From assembly GCA_943788775.1 (NCBI GenBank), contig CALSRO010000004.1:188001-252000 (forward strand): 64,000 nt of DNA. The letters are read 5' to 3'. Position numbers and translations under genes: made by a program. Below are positions 28,008-37,066 of the stretch, piece after piece. This DNA is from an uncultured Flavobacteriales bacterium. Its GTDB lineage: Bacteria; Bacteroidota; Bacteroidia; Flavobacteriales_G; Salibacteraceae. Below the pieces are notes generated by a model. That model was not told the DNA's origin. It was given only the letters and a program-made list of their open reading frames with translations, and did no database searches. Position 1 is the stretch's first letter; each line of letters begins with the position of its first letter.

Positions 28008-29612
28008 GTGGATGAAGCGGTTTTGGTGGAAGCCCTTCCAAGCTTTAACCAGTTTGTCGATAGCTTAACTCGCTCCAACTTGATGGTGGCTAAATGGGCA
28101 ATCAACAATGACTCAATTATCTATGGAAACGCGACCACAATTGATTGGAAAAAAGAACTCGAAGTTTTACGAAAAACCAACGTAAACCACCTGAGGTATC
28201 GTGACAGCTATGATATTTCTGAAGTGTTGATTGGTGGCGAGCGTAAAGTTCTGTTTATCGCCACCTCAGAAGACCAAGAAGTTCGAAAAATGGAAATACG
28301 GATGAAGAATGGAAGAGTCATCTATTACTCCATCGACAAAACGAATAACAGTTTGTTTTCATCGTCTGATATACACTTTGAATTTAGACCATCTCAATAC
28401 ACATTGGACTTAGACCAAAAAATCAATTGGGTATTTAACAACCAGCAATATGTGGTTGGAAACATCATGGAAGCTGGAGATTTATGGCGCGTTAACCTGC
28501 ACTTTGAAAAAAAGGATTGCCCGGTCACGGTTGTCCTTAACGAGAATCGATTGGTAGTAAAGAATGGTGTTGAAATGGTCGGATACTCAAAAGGTGAGAC
28601 TAAGGATGATTCGCTGGTATTTCATTCCGATCACTTTAATTCCTCCTTTATTTTCAAAACAACTTCTGATAATTCAATCAATGGGAGATGGATAAACCGC
28701 AAAAAAGACCATCCCTATTCAGTAGCGATTTCAGGAAAAAAGAATACCGCCTATCGTTTCAAGGTAACCGCAGTTCCAACGAATGATGTCAGCGGCTCGC
28801 ATGCTGCCGTTTTCTTCGATGATGAAGGAACTCCTACCGACACTGTTGAATTGCGTTTATCACAACAAAAGCACATCGTTACTGGCTCAATCTTAACCGA
28901 AACTGGAGATTATCGGTTCTTAGAAGGGGTGGTAAGAAACGACAGCTTGCTCTTGTCTACCATGGACGGCACACACGCCTATTTATTTGAAGCGTCTATG
29001 GATGTCGGAGTTTTGAATGGCGTTTATTGCACTGGTACTGGATATAAGCAGCGCTGGAGTTCTACCTTAAATTCAGAGAGCGCCCTCCGTTCCCCCGAAA
29101 GTATTACGGCCGCGATGGACTCAGTTCCTATTCAGTTTTCATTTCCCTCACTAAACGGCCCTGTTTCGCTGGGCGATTCGCAATTTAAAAACAAGCCCGT
29201 CATTGTTTCCATCATGGGTACTTGGTGCAGCAACTGCTTGGATGAGTCCATTTTCCTAAGAGACGCATATCGCACCTATCATGACAAAGGATTAGAAGTG
29301 ATTGCGCTCGATTTCGAATTAGTAAGCGACAGCACTCGTGCTTTTCAAAATATTGAAAAACACATTAACTCTTTGGATATCGGGTATCCCGTGCTGCTTG
29401 CTTCGGTGAGCTCGACCAAAAAAAGAGCAAGCGAATTAATGCCTGCTCTTTCTGAAATTGTGTCGTATCCTACGATGGTTTTACTCGACCGTAATCACGA
29501 GATAGTACGTGTTCATGCGGGATTCAATGGACCCGCAACGGGTAGCGAAACATATGACGCTTTCCGATTGGAGTACCTCCAGCTCATTGACAGCCTTGTA
29601 AGCGCGCCTTAA
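28008..29612 (+). CDS. TlpA-like thioredoxin-fold lipoprotein (true N-terminus lies upstream)
   Basis: The first ordinary start is GTG 28008, giving 534 aa, but the frame is open back to 27912 and encodes YLSAFLLLFIIGCTS, a textbook lipoprotein signal with lipobox IIGC. No ATG, GTG or TTG precedes it; ATT 27930, ATC 27936 or ACG 27948 would have to serve, overlapping the pheS stop. The C-terminal ~150 residues are a thioredoxin fold with CSNC active site (GTWCSNCLDES) and the cis-Pro loop SYPTMV, as in TlpA/ResA disulfide reductases. The middle ~330 residues are beta-rich with no recognised domain. Probably periplasmic and membrane-anchored. Stop overlaps the convergent ferritin stop (TTAA). 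Confidence 0.85.
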   Translation: MDEAVLVEALPSFNQFVDSLTRSNLMVAKWAINNDSIIYGNATTIDWKKELEVLRKTNVNHLRYRDSYDISEVLIGGERKVLFIATSEDQEVRKMEIRMKNGRVIYYSIDKTNNSLFSSSDIHFEFRPSQYTLDLDQKINWVFNNQQYVVGNIMEAGDLWRVNLHFEKKDCPVTVVLNENRLVVKNGVEMVGYSKGETKDDSLVFHSDHFNSSFIFKTTSDNSINGRWINRKKDHPYSVAISGKKNTAYRFKVTAVPTNDVSGSHAAVFFDDEGTPTDTVELRLSQQKHIVTGSILTETGDYRFLEGVVRNDSLLLSTMDGTHAYLFEASMDVGVLNGVYCTGTGYKQRWSSTLNSESALRSPESITAAMDSVPIQFSFPSLNGPVSLGDSQFKNKPVIVSIMGTWCSNCLDESIFLRDAYRTYHDKGLEVIALDFELVSDSTRAFQNIEKHINSLDIGYPVLLASVSSTKKRASELMPALSEIVSYPTMVLLDRNHEIVRVHAGFNGPATGSETYDAFRLEYLQLIDSLVSAP

Positions 29613-30130
29613 GCTCCCGCTCCTGCGTCTGCAACACTTGTTACAGTCAATCCCGCGATGTCCCGATCAAAGTGATACCAAGCGCTCTTATCATCGCCCA
29701 TCAACTTGATTTTATCCAAGATGGTCTTGGCTGTGGCTTCTTCCTCTAACTGCTCGCTTACATACCACTGCAAAAAGTTGTGCGTGGTATAGTCGTTTTC
29801 TGATAAGCAAATACCCACCAATTTATTGATCGACTCGGTGACGGCCAACTCATGCTTGTATAAATCTTGGAAAACACCAGTAGCTGTTTTTACGTTCACA
29901 GTGGGCTCATCATAGGCAGGAACCTTCGCCCCCCCATCTCGCTCAATGACATATTTCATCAACTTGAGCATATGAAAACGCTCTTCATCGGACTGTTTGT
30001 ACATGAAATCTGCTACTCCGCTGAATCCATTCATATCTGCCCAACAAGCCAACGCTAGATAGTAATTGGACGAGTTGCCCTCCATTTTTATCTGATCGTT
30101 TAATGCTTTTTCTACTTTCTTGGATAACAT
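29609..30130 (-). CDS. ftnA: Non-haem ferritin
   Basis: Iron storage protein, 173 aa. All ferroxidase ligands known from E. coli FtnA are at equal positions: Glu17, Glu50, His53, Glu94, Gln127, Glu130. No haem-binding methionine feature is visible. Own promoter candidate (TACATTTG, 17 bp upstream). No Fur box was recognised. Confidence 0.95.
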   Translation of the reverse strand: MLSKKVEKALNDQIKMEGNSSNYYLALACWADMNGFSGVADFMYKQSDEERFHMLKLMKYVIERDGGAKVPAYDEPTVNVKTATGVFQDLYKHELAVTESINKLVGICLSENDYTTHNFLQWYVSEQLEEEATAKTILDKIKLMGDDKSAWYHFDRDIAGLTVTSVADAGAGA

Positions 30131-30147
30131 AGTTTTTCTGTTTTTTA

Positions 30148-30155
30148 CAAATGTA
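30148..30155 (-). promoter_or_regulatory. Candidate -7 box (TACATTTG) for ferritin
   Basis: Exact TAnnTTTG match, 17 bp before ATG 30130, in the 123-bp gap between divergent ferritin and rnr. Confidence 0.45.
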
Positions 30156-30253
30156 TATGGATTTAACAGAGTCCTGTGTGCTCTTGTTTAGCTTAAGTTT
30201 AATACAGAATCAATATTGATTAGATTTAATTAAGCGTACTTTGTGATGTATTT

Positions 30254-32389
30254 ATGTCAAAAAAGACCCACAAGAAACTCGCTAAGCAAGTTAAGCGTAT
30301 GCGGAGTTTCGTCACACAAGTATATCGTGACAACCCAAAATCATTATTAAACTATAAGCAGCTCGCTGCCAAACTAGACATCACTGATGCTGTAGAAAAA
30401 CAGATCTTGATTGCGGTTTTAGAAGCGATGGTGAAAGATGGCCTGGTAAAAGAGGCCGCTCGCGGAAAATTCTGTTGGATAGGTCCTATTGAAGAACTCG
30501 ATGGAATCATCATGTTCAATCGAAGCGGAATGGCATTTGTTGAAATTGCCGGACACGCCCAGGATATTCTTATACCTGAACATTACACTGGAAAAGCTTT
30601 TCATGAGGATCGAGTGTTGATCCGACTGCTCAGCGCTAAAAAAGGCGCAAGGCAAAAAGGTAAAGTAGTGGAGGTGCTCGAGCGCGCTCGCGAGTCTTTT
30701 CCTTGTGTGCTCCACCAACACGAGAATCACTTTTTTGCGGTGCCCGATAATCAAAAGATGGCATCTGACTTTTATATCCCAAGCAACTTACTGAATGGGG
30801 CTGTAAAGGGAGACAAGGTGGTTGTAAAGTTTGAAGAATGGGAAAACATAAAAATGAATCCTATTGGTTCGGTTCAGCACGTGCTGGGACGACCAGGAGA
30901 TATGCGCGCTGAAGGCGATGCAATACTGGCAGAGTTTGGATTTCCATTGCAGTTTCCAAAAGAAGTCGAAGATGAGTGTCTAAAAATTGACCGAAGTATA
31001 TCGGCAACGGAAGTGAGTAAGAGACGAGACATGCGCTCGGTATTGACCTTCACCATAGACCCCGATGACGCCAAGGATTTCGATGATGCCATTTCCTTTC
31101 AAATCATGGAAAATGGAAACTACGAGATCGGTGTTCATATTGCTGATGTGACGCATTACGTGCAACCCGACTCTAAAATTGAACGAGAAGCACAAAACCG
31201 CGCTACTTCTGTGTACTTGGTGGATCGGGTTATTCCGATGCTGCCTGAGACGCTTTCCAACGACCTATGCTCTCTGCGCCCAAATGAGGATAAATACACT
31301 TTTAGTGCTGTTTTTGAAATCGACAAAACCGCTCGTATTTTAAATACTTGGTTGGGAAAAACTGTTATTCATAGTAAGCGAAGGTTTACCTATGATGAAG
31401 TTCAAACCATACTCGAAAGCGGGAAGGGAGAATTACATGAGGAATTGAACACCGTAAACACCCTTGCTAAAATCCTACGTGATCAACGAATGGAACAAGG
31501 CGCAATTGCCTTTGATAAAAGCGAGGTCAAATTCAAACTAGATAACAGCAAAAAGCCAATTGATGTCTTTTTCAAAGTTCAAAAGGATGCCCACAAGCTG
31601 ATTGAAGAGTTTATGCTTTTGGCTAATAAAGCTGTTGCGATTAAGGTTGGAAAAAAGAACAAGGATTCTGACAAAGTGAAAACCTTTGTATATCGAATTC
31701 ATGATCAACCGGACCCTATAAAACTGAAGGAGTTGGGTCAGTTTGTTGCTCGTTTTGGATATCGGTTGGAATTTGGTGCTCCTCAGAAAATAGCAAATAG
31801 CATCAACGAAATGCTGACCAAGGTGAAGGGTCAGCCAGAACAAAACATTGTTGAAATGCTCGCCATTCGAACCATGGCAAAAGCCGAATATTCTGCCAAT
31901 AATATTGGTCATTTTGGGTTGTCCTTCCCACACTATAGCCACTTTACATCTCCTATTCGTAGGTATCCAGATATGATCGCTCATCGATTATTATTCTCCT
32001 ATCTCGAAGGAGGGAAGTCGGCCAGCGAAGGTCCAGTAGATAAACTATGCAAACACAGCGGCATCATGGAGCGCAAAGCTGCAGATGCCGAACGACAATC
32101 CACCAAGCTTTATCAAGTAATCTACATGCAAGAAGCGGTGGGTGAAGTATTTGATGGCGTTATTAGCGGAGTGACGGAATGGGGAGTTTTTGTTGAAATC
32201 ACTGAAAATAAATGTGAAGGATTGGTTCGCCTAAGAGACATTGATGGAGACTATTACTTCTATGACCAAAAGAACATGTCTATAGTCGGTCAGCGCACCA
32301 AAAAGAGTTTCCAACTGGGTCAAAAAGTGAGTATTAAGGTGGTAGCCGCTGATATAGAAAATCGAAGAATAGACCTGAAAATACTTTAG
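30254..32389 (+). CDS. rnr: Ribonuclease R
   Basis: 3'-5' exoribonuclease that degrades structured RNA and takes part in rRNA and tmRNA quality control. 711 aa: N-terminal winged-helix/OB region, RNB catalytic domain with DPDDAKDFDDA (metal-binding aspartates) and HFTSPIRRYPD, and a C-terminal S1 domain (EWGVFVEITENKCEG). The lysine-rich N-terminus is usual. Ends 9 bp before a membrane protein gene. Confidence 0.95.
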   Translation: MSKKTHKKLAKQVKRMRSFVTQVYRDNPKSLLNYKQLAAKLDITDAVEKQILIAVLEAMVKDGLVKEAARGKFCWIGPIEELDGIIMFNRSGMAFVEIAGHAQDILIPEHYTGKAFHEDRVLIRLLSAKKGARQKGKVVEVLERARESFPCVLHQHENHFFAVPDNQKMASDFYIPSNLLNGAVKGDKVVVKFEEWENIKMNPIGSVQHVLGRPGDMRAEGDAILAEFGFPLQFPKEVEDECLKIDRSISATEVSKRRDMRSVLTFTIDPDDAKDFDDAISFQIMENGNYEIGVHIADVTHYVQPDSKIEREAQNRATSVYLVDRVIPMLPETLSNDLCSLRPNEDKYTFSAVFEIDKTARILNTWLGKTVIHSKRRFTYDEVQTILESGKGELHEELNTVNTLAKILRDQRMEQGAIAFDKSEVKFKLDNSKKPIDVFFKVQKDAHKLIEEFMLLANKAVAIKVGKKNKDSDKVKTFVYRIHDQPDPIKLKELGQFVARFGYRLEFGAPQKIANSINEMLTKVKGQPEQNIVEMLAIRTMAKAEYSANNIGHFGLSFPHYSHFTSPIRRYPDMIAHRLLFSYLEGGKSASEGPVDKLCKHSGIMERKAADAERQSTKLYQVIYMQEAVGEVFDGVISGVTEWGVFVEITENKCEGLVRLRDIDGDYYFYDQKNMSIVGQRTKKSFQLGQKVSIKVVAADIENRRIDLKIL

Positions 32390-32398
32390 CTTCAACTC

Positions 32399-33850
32399 GT
32401 GTGGTCAACAAAAATAAAGGCAATCGATTGGGGGTTTTTAATCCTCGTTGCTCTGGCTTCTTTTTTTGTTTCGGGCCTTCCCAATTATCCTTTTCTTAAT
32501 TCTGACATAGCAGTTCATGTGCTGATGACTGAGTCTTTCAGTTTTCGCTACGATCTTTATTACTGGGGGCAAGATAGATTAGGGAGTTTGCTTCCTATGG
32601 CGTCTAATATAATTTATCGCCTTACCTCCCTTTCCCCGTTTTGGATTGTGGCTATAGTAAAATGGATCTATTTGATCATTGGCTGTGCGGCATTTTGGTA
32701 TTTCATTCCTAATCGAGCCCAACGATGGATTTGGACTTGTTTGTGGTTTTTTCCTGCCTATGAGATGATGTATCATCTACTTCCTGGACATCCTTATGCA
32801 GAGCAAATGGCGTTGGTTGGTTTAGCTCTCATCTTTTTTGATCGTTGGTTGAAACCAATCAAAAACCACTGGAATGTCTTGCCACTCATTTTTCTTGCTA
32901 CACTATCCATTTGGGTGAGTGACTTTTCGGTTTTATTCTATGTTGTCTTGTTCGTGGCATTTTTTAAATCCATTCTGAACCGAATCAAAGATCTTCTTCA
33001 GATAAAAAATAAATTACTCTTATCCTCCTGTTTAGCACTAACCGCACTAATGCTCAGTTTTCTAGTTTTCGCCAAACTCACTGCGGCAAGAGATGCCACG
33101 TACATCACGTCCATGTTCGCTAATGCTGAGCAACTTCAGCATTCCATCAAATTAATGTGGTTTTATACAACCGATACTGTTCTGTTCAAAAGCGTGTCTA
33201 TCTGGAATTCCGTTTACTTTTTTGCAACTGTTTTTTTGATTGGTATTGTATCAATTAAACCAAACTTCTTCAAGCGATCTACATTCACACTTTACTTCTT
33301 GTGGTGTTCCATATCCGGGTTTCTCTTGATTCTTTCCTTACGTTGGTTAGCAATAAACCACGTGATGTTGAAGTACTTTATTCCTGTTTTCTTTTTCTTA
33401 TGGTTGGGATTATTAACCGTGAATTGGAACAGTGGTAAAAAAGCTTTTACTTGGCTTACAACCGCACTCGGAATCTTGATAGTAACTGGTTGTGCTTACT
33501 CTATACTATCCCTTTACCAAACGGACGCTGAAAGGATTATTTCTTATAAGAATTTGGATACCCCATTTTACAAAACAGAAAAATCCATCATAGGAGATTA
33601 TTGGCGTTCTTATGTGTTTGCTGTTTCAAATCCTGAGATCATCAAAGCAACCCCACATGATCAAACCACGGTTAGAAATTACAAGCTAGTGGCCGAAGTA
33701 TTGAGCTCCGATACAATTTATGTGTGTTTGGATGGCTGGTTAGATCAAGCACCAAAAAACATGAAACAATTCGGAAATGAAATGGAATTAATTCAATCAG
33801 AGATTAAGGAAGGAAACTTTCGCTTTGCTATGTACAGAAAACGCTATTGA
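32399..33850 (+). CDS. Polytopic membrane protein of unknown function, GT-C-like topology
   Basis: 483 aa, GTG start at 32399, right after rnr. About ten to eleven hydrophobic helices, with the first external loop carrying NSDIAVHVL (acidic residue after helix 1) and a short hydrophilic C-terminal tail (~90 residues). The layout resembles the two other polytopic proteins in this window, but I see no shared specific motif. Its stop is 2 bp from the stop of the convergent response regulator gene. Confidence 0.6.
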   Translation: MWSTKIKAIDWGFLILVALASFFVSGLPNYPFLNSDIAVHVLMTESFSFRYDLYYWGQDRLGSLLPMASNIIYRLTSLSPFWIVAIVKWIYLIIGCAAFWYFIPNRAQRWIWTCLWFFPAYEMMYHLLPGHPYAEQMALVGLALIFFDRWLKPIKNHWNVLPLIFLATLSIWVSDFSVLFYVVLFVAFFKSILNRIKDLLQIKNKLLLSSCLALTALMLSFLVFAKLTAARDATYITSMFANAEQLQHSIKLMWFYTTDTVLFKSVSIWNSVYFFATVFLIGIVSIKPNFFKRSTFTLYFLWCSISGFLLILSLRWLAINHVMLKYFIPVFFFLWLGLLTVNWNSGKKAFTWLTTALGILIVTGCAYSILSLYQTDAERIISYKNLDTPFYKTEKSIIGDYWRSYVFAVSNPEIIKATPHDQTTVRNYKLVAEVLSSDTIYVCLDGWLDQAPKNMKQFGNEMELIQSEIKEGNFRFAMYRKRY

Positions 33851-33852
33851 AA

Positions 33853-34596
33853 TTAAATCAAATTGAGCCTTTCCTGGAGTAATTCCTTGTATGATCCACC
33901 CACAGGAATCACTTTTTTATCCTGATCCATAACTACGTTAGAGTGGTCAATCTCTTTGATTTTATCGATACTTATTATGAAAGATCTGTGTACTCGAACA
34001 AACTGCTTTTTTGGCATTTTCTGTTCAATATCCTTCATCGTACTGTGAATGGTATATCTACGCTCTAGCGTATTAATCACCACATAATCTTTTAACGCCT
34101 CAATGAAATATATATCCTCGTATTTAATCTTTACTAAACGCTGATTAGCTTTAACAAAGATCATATCGTTTGAATCTTGCTTCTCTACCAAGCTGTAGTA
34201 AAAGTCTCTCTCCTGCTTAATTACCTTCTCTTTACTGTGTTTGTAAAGAGCAATTTCAATGGCAGTTTGAATATCAATTTCTTTGAATGGTTTGATAATA
34301 TATCCATATGGTTCTGTTTCTTTCGCCTTATCTACGGTATCACGATCCGTGTAAGCCGTCAAGAAAATAACAGGAATATCGTGTTCCTTTCTAATAGCTG
34401 CTGCTGCTTGGATTCCGCTCATCTCGCCTTTCAACATGATATCCATCATGATGAGATCAGGTCGTTCTTCTAACGCTTTCTCAACAGCTGCTTCACCAGA
34501 AGAGCAAATACCAATAACCTCATAGCCTAGTTTTCTTAAACAAACTTGGATGTCTTTTGCAACGATGCTTTCGTCTTCAACTACTAGGATATTCAT
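33853..34596 (-). CDS. LytTR-family response regulator
   Basis: 247 aa. N-terminal receiver domain: acidic pocket Glu7-Asp8, phospho-acceptor Asp52 in LIMMDIML, Thr80, Lys102 in IIKPF. A ~20-residue linker leads to a LytTR DNA-binding domain (residues ~140-245; YFIEALKDYVVI, FVRVHRSFIIS, VIPVGGSYKELL). No cognate kinase is adjacent, so it is an orphan here; Bacteroidota usually pair such regulators with a LytS-type or 7TM kinase elsewhere. The MORN-repeat gene is 70 bp upstream on the same strand. Confidence 0.93.
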   Translation of the reverse strand: MNILVVEDESIVAKDIQVCLRKLGYEVIGICSSGEAAVEKALEERPDLIMMDIMLKGEMSGIQAAAAIRKEHDIPVIFLTAYTDRDTVDKAKETEPYGYIIKPFKEIDIQTAIEIALYKHSKEKVIKQERDFYYSLVEKQDSNDMIFVKANQRLVKIKYEDIYFIEALKDYVVINTLERRYTIHSTMKDIEQKMPKKQFVRVHRSFIISIDKIKEIDHSNVVMDQDKKVIPVGGSYKELLQERLNLI

Positions 34597-34666
34597 GAAT
34601 AATGTCTCTTAATTAGGGGCTGAAAGATAAAAATATTTCCATGTGCTGTTGATATATCACCTACCA

Positions 34667-36226
34667 TTATTCTGAACTACTCTCTTTCATTTTAACTCCA
34701 TCTACCTTAACTTCCTGACCAGAGTTATATTCTATACTAATCAAAATAGTTCCATCTTGATTATATCTTCTCCACTCTCCATCCTTGACCCCACTGATAT
34801 ATTTTCCCTCCAGCATCTTCTGGCCATTCTCATAATACCATACATGCTTTTCATTCGGTAAATCGTCAAAAAACTCTCCAATAAATTTTGTTTTTCCAGT
34901 GGATAAATAGGTGTGAATCCACTCTCCCATCATCGCTCCATACTCATAAGATCCCACTTCTTTATGATCTCCTATTTCGTATATCCATTCTCCTTCTTCC
35001 TTTCCATCAATGTATTCGCCTTTAGTCATAACATAACCTGAATCACTATACTCAATAGACCATCCATTCTCCTGACCATTTCTATAAGTCTCTTCCTTTA
35101 ATAATTGTCCATTTTCATAAAACCAGTTCCATAATCCATCAGGACGACCCTTTGGATCGTATTTTCCTTTTTGCTCTATTTCTCCGTTCTTATAATAATA
35201 TACCCAAGGACCAACTTTATAACCCGTTTCATATCGTCCCTTTGCCTTCAATTCACCATCAGGATAATAGTAAAATATCCAATCATCTTTTCTAAGCCCT
35301 CCTCGGTCCATGTTACCCTTGGAAACCAGTTTATCATTTCTATAAACTTTTGCGCTGTCGACATCTCCATTTTCAGAAAACCATAGATGAGTTCCATGTT
35401 TCAATCCCTCTCTAAATGTTCCTCTGAATTTTAAATTACCTTCTGCTTCTCCTTCTGTATAATACTTGACCTTAATATCTAAATTCGATAGCTCCTCTGC
35501 ATCCGTTATAACTGCGCCCTCTTCAAATTTTGAGGTTTCCAACAACTCTCCTTTTTTGGAATACTCTTTCCAATACCCATCCTTTTCACCATTGCGATAC
35601 TTCCCCTCAGCTATGATGTTGCGATCTTCATCAAACTCTTTCCACTCTCCCTGGCGCATGCCATCAGTATCGGTTCTGTTGATGTTTTGTTGCTTTGATA
35701 ATATTCCGTTTTTGTAAAATTTAATAGCTACAATATCACCTTGTAGGTTAAACTCAAACGCCTTGCCATTTTCTTGTCCGTCTTCAAATGGTATCTCTGA
35801 CTTTACCCCACCATTTGTGTAATAAATAAATCCAACTCCATCCTTTTGGTCATCTACAAATGGGAATGAGGAAACTAGAAAACCTTCTTTTGAGTAAAGC
35901 TTTGTGATACCATTTCGCTTACCCTCAGCGTATTCAATTTCTTCTTTTAAAACACCTTCTTCTGTGTAAAACTTCCATTTTCCATCAAGCAAAAAATTCA
36001 GCCTATTTCCCTCTGATTTTAGATCGCCCGTTGGAAAATAATTTTTCCAATATCCTTCTGGTTTACCCTCCTTCAGCGTTCCTTCGCTGCTTACAATTCC
36101 ATTTTCAAAATAGAATTTGTTGTATCCATTGGGATTGGTGACTGTTTTTTGTGCGTTGATTTCATGGACCAAAACTAGGACCATCAACACGGTTAAAATC
36201 CACCAGCTAGTCTTTTCTTTATTCAC
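34667..36226 (-). CDS. Exported MORN_2-repeat protein
   Basis: 519 aa, GTG start, signal peptide (VLMVLVLVHEINAQ). Almost the whole mature chain is a run of roughly 18-20 repeats of about 23 residues with a GxWxxYYxNGxLxxEGxYxxGxxxG pattern (for example GEWIHTYLSTGK and GPWVYYYKNGEIE). Automatic pipelines often call this YwqK antitoxin; no toxin gene is nearby, and the repeat is better read as a beta-hairpin binding scaffold. No C-terminal T9SS domain. Followed by a LytTR regulator on the same strand and preceded by a long non-coding gap. Confidence 0.82.
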   Translation of the reverse strand: MNKEKTSWWILTVLMVLVLVHEINAQKTVTNPNGYNKFYFENGIVSSEGTLKEGKPEGYWKNYFPTGDLKSEGNRLNFLLDGKWKFYTEEGVLKEEIEYAEGKRNGITKLYSKEGFLVSSFPFVDDQKDGVGFIYYTNGGVKSEIPFEDGQENGKAFEFNLQGDIVAIKFYKNGILSKQQNINRTDTDGMRQGEWKEFDEDRNIIAEGKYRNGEKDGYWKEYSKKGELLETSKFEEGAVITDAEELSNLDIKVKYYTEGEAEGNLKFRGTFREGLKHGTHLWFSENGDVDSAKVYRNDKLVSKGNMDRGGLRKDDWIFYYYPDGELKAKGRYETGYKVGPWVYYYKNGEIEQKGKYDPKGRPDGLWNWFYENGQLLKEETYRNGQENGWSIEYSDSGYVMTKGEYIDGKEEGEWIYEIGDHKEVGSYEYGAMMGEWIHTYLSTGKTKFIGEFFDDLPNEKHVWYYENGQKMLEGKYISGVKDGEWRRYNQDGTILISIEYNSGQEVKVDGVKMKESSSE

Positions 36227-36441
36227 TTAACTAATAACTATTAATCTTAAAATAAATCTATTACTACTATATATCCTGTTAGTTGTGTGAATAGATTTTT
36301 AGCTTTTTATTAGGATGGTGAATTTATCAAATGAAATGAACAATGGTTGAACACATTAACTCTATTAAACATTAAGATTATCGAGGTTATTGACATTGTG
36401 TTCATAGCAATTCTTCGATTGATATGTATAATAACATAACA

Positions 36442-36501
36442 GATAAGTTGAAGCTTGGTAAGACTCATAAGATGACATCAAAAAACGATAAGTTTAGCTT
36501 G
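36442..36501. repeat. Imperfect direct repeat GATAAGTT(GA/T)AGCTTG, two copies
   Basis: Copies at 36442-36457 and 36487-36501, start-to-start distance 45 bp (about four helical turns), differing by one substitution and one base in length. This spacing would suit a protein binding two sites on one face of DNA; alternatively it is a decayed duplication. Confidence 0.4.
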
Positions 36502-36554
36502 TGTATGAAAAGGAAGTCGCGTATTGTTTTTTGGATTGGATAAAGCAAGAAAAA

Positions 36555-36589
36555 GTTACATGTTTTAATGAACCATAATTAACATGTTA
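36555..36589. promoter_or_regulatory. Palindrome TAACATGTTA with a half-matching neighbour
   Basis: Perfect 10-bp palindrome at 36580-36589 with a similar GTTACATGTT at 36555-36564, just upstream of the rpiB -7 box. Possible operator; chance is not excluded in AT-rich DNA. Confidence 0.3.
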
Positions 36590-36609
36590 TCAAACCAAAA
36601 TCATAGGTA

Positions 36610-36617
36610 TAACTTTG
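36610..36617 (+). promoter_or_regulatory. Candidate -7 box (TAACTTTG) for rpiB
   Basis: Exact TAnnTTTG match, 16 bp before ATG 36634. Confidence 0.5.
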
Positions 36618-36633
36618 AGCAAAATATTGGATA

Positions 36634-37062
36634 ATGAAGGTAGCGATAGGTGCAGATCATGCGGGTTATGAATTAAAGGCATTCATAATTGAGCAGTTAA
36701 ATAAAAAGGGCGTGGAAACGAATAATCACGGTACAAATGGTCCGGAAAGTGTGGATTATCCTGATTTTGGCCATGCAGTTTGCGAGGAGGTAGAACAGCG
36801 AAAAGTGGACTTTGGTATTTTGATATGCGGCAGTGCTAATGGAATGGCTATGACGGCAAACAAACACAAGGAAATACGCTGTGGTTTATGCTGGATACCA
36901 GAAATAGCATCACTAACGAAACAACACAACAATGCGAATATGATTGCTTTACCAGCTCGTTTTATTAGTCCTGAAGATGGTTGGAAGATTGTTTCAGCAT
37001 ATATGGAGGCAGAATACGAAGGAGGCAGACACCAAAGAAGAGTAGATAAAATATCCTGCTAA
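36634..37062 (+). CDS. rpiB: Ribose-5-phosphate isomerase B
   Basis: Interconverts ribulose-5-P and ribose-5-P in the pentose phosphate pathway. 142 aa, RpiB/LacAB fold: IGADHAGYELK at the N-terminus, active-site Cys in ILICGSANGM and ANKHKEIRC, and HNNANMIALPAR. 4 bp before the next gene, so the two are probably one transcript. Confidence 0.94.
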   Translation: MKVAIGADHAGYELKAFIIEQLNKKGVETNNHGTNGPESVDYPDFGHAVCEEVEQRKVDFGILICGSANGMAMTANKHKEIRCGLCWIPEIASLTKQHNNANMIALPARFISPEDGWKIVSAYMEAEYEGGRHQRRVDKISC

Positions 37063-37066
37063 AAAA

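Larger units (their letters stand above)
36227..36633. other. AT-rich non-coding gap of ~400 bp
   Basis: Divergent intergenic region between the MORN-repeat gene and rpiB, the longest gene-free stretch in the window. It holds an imperfect direct repeat, a palindrome and the rpiB -7 box (listed separately). A 12-codon ATG frame near 36505 (MKRKSRIV...) is too short to support. No tRNA or known riboswitch fold was recognised. It is notably more AT-rich than its flanks. Confidence 0.6.

Noticed and set aside
34667-36226. YwqK antitoxin reading of the MORN-repeat gene
   Set aside because: No toxin partner is adjacent, the protein has a signal peptide, and the name derives only from repeat similarity.
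36505-36543. 12-codon ATG frame in the intergenic gap
   Set aside because: Too short and without a recognisable promoter or conserved features to support a peptide.
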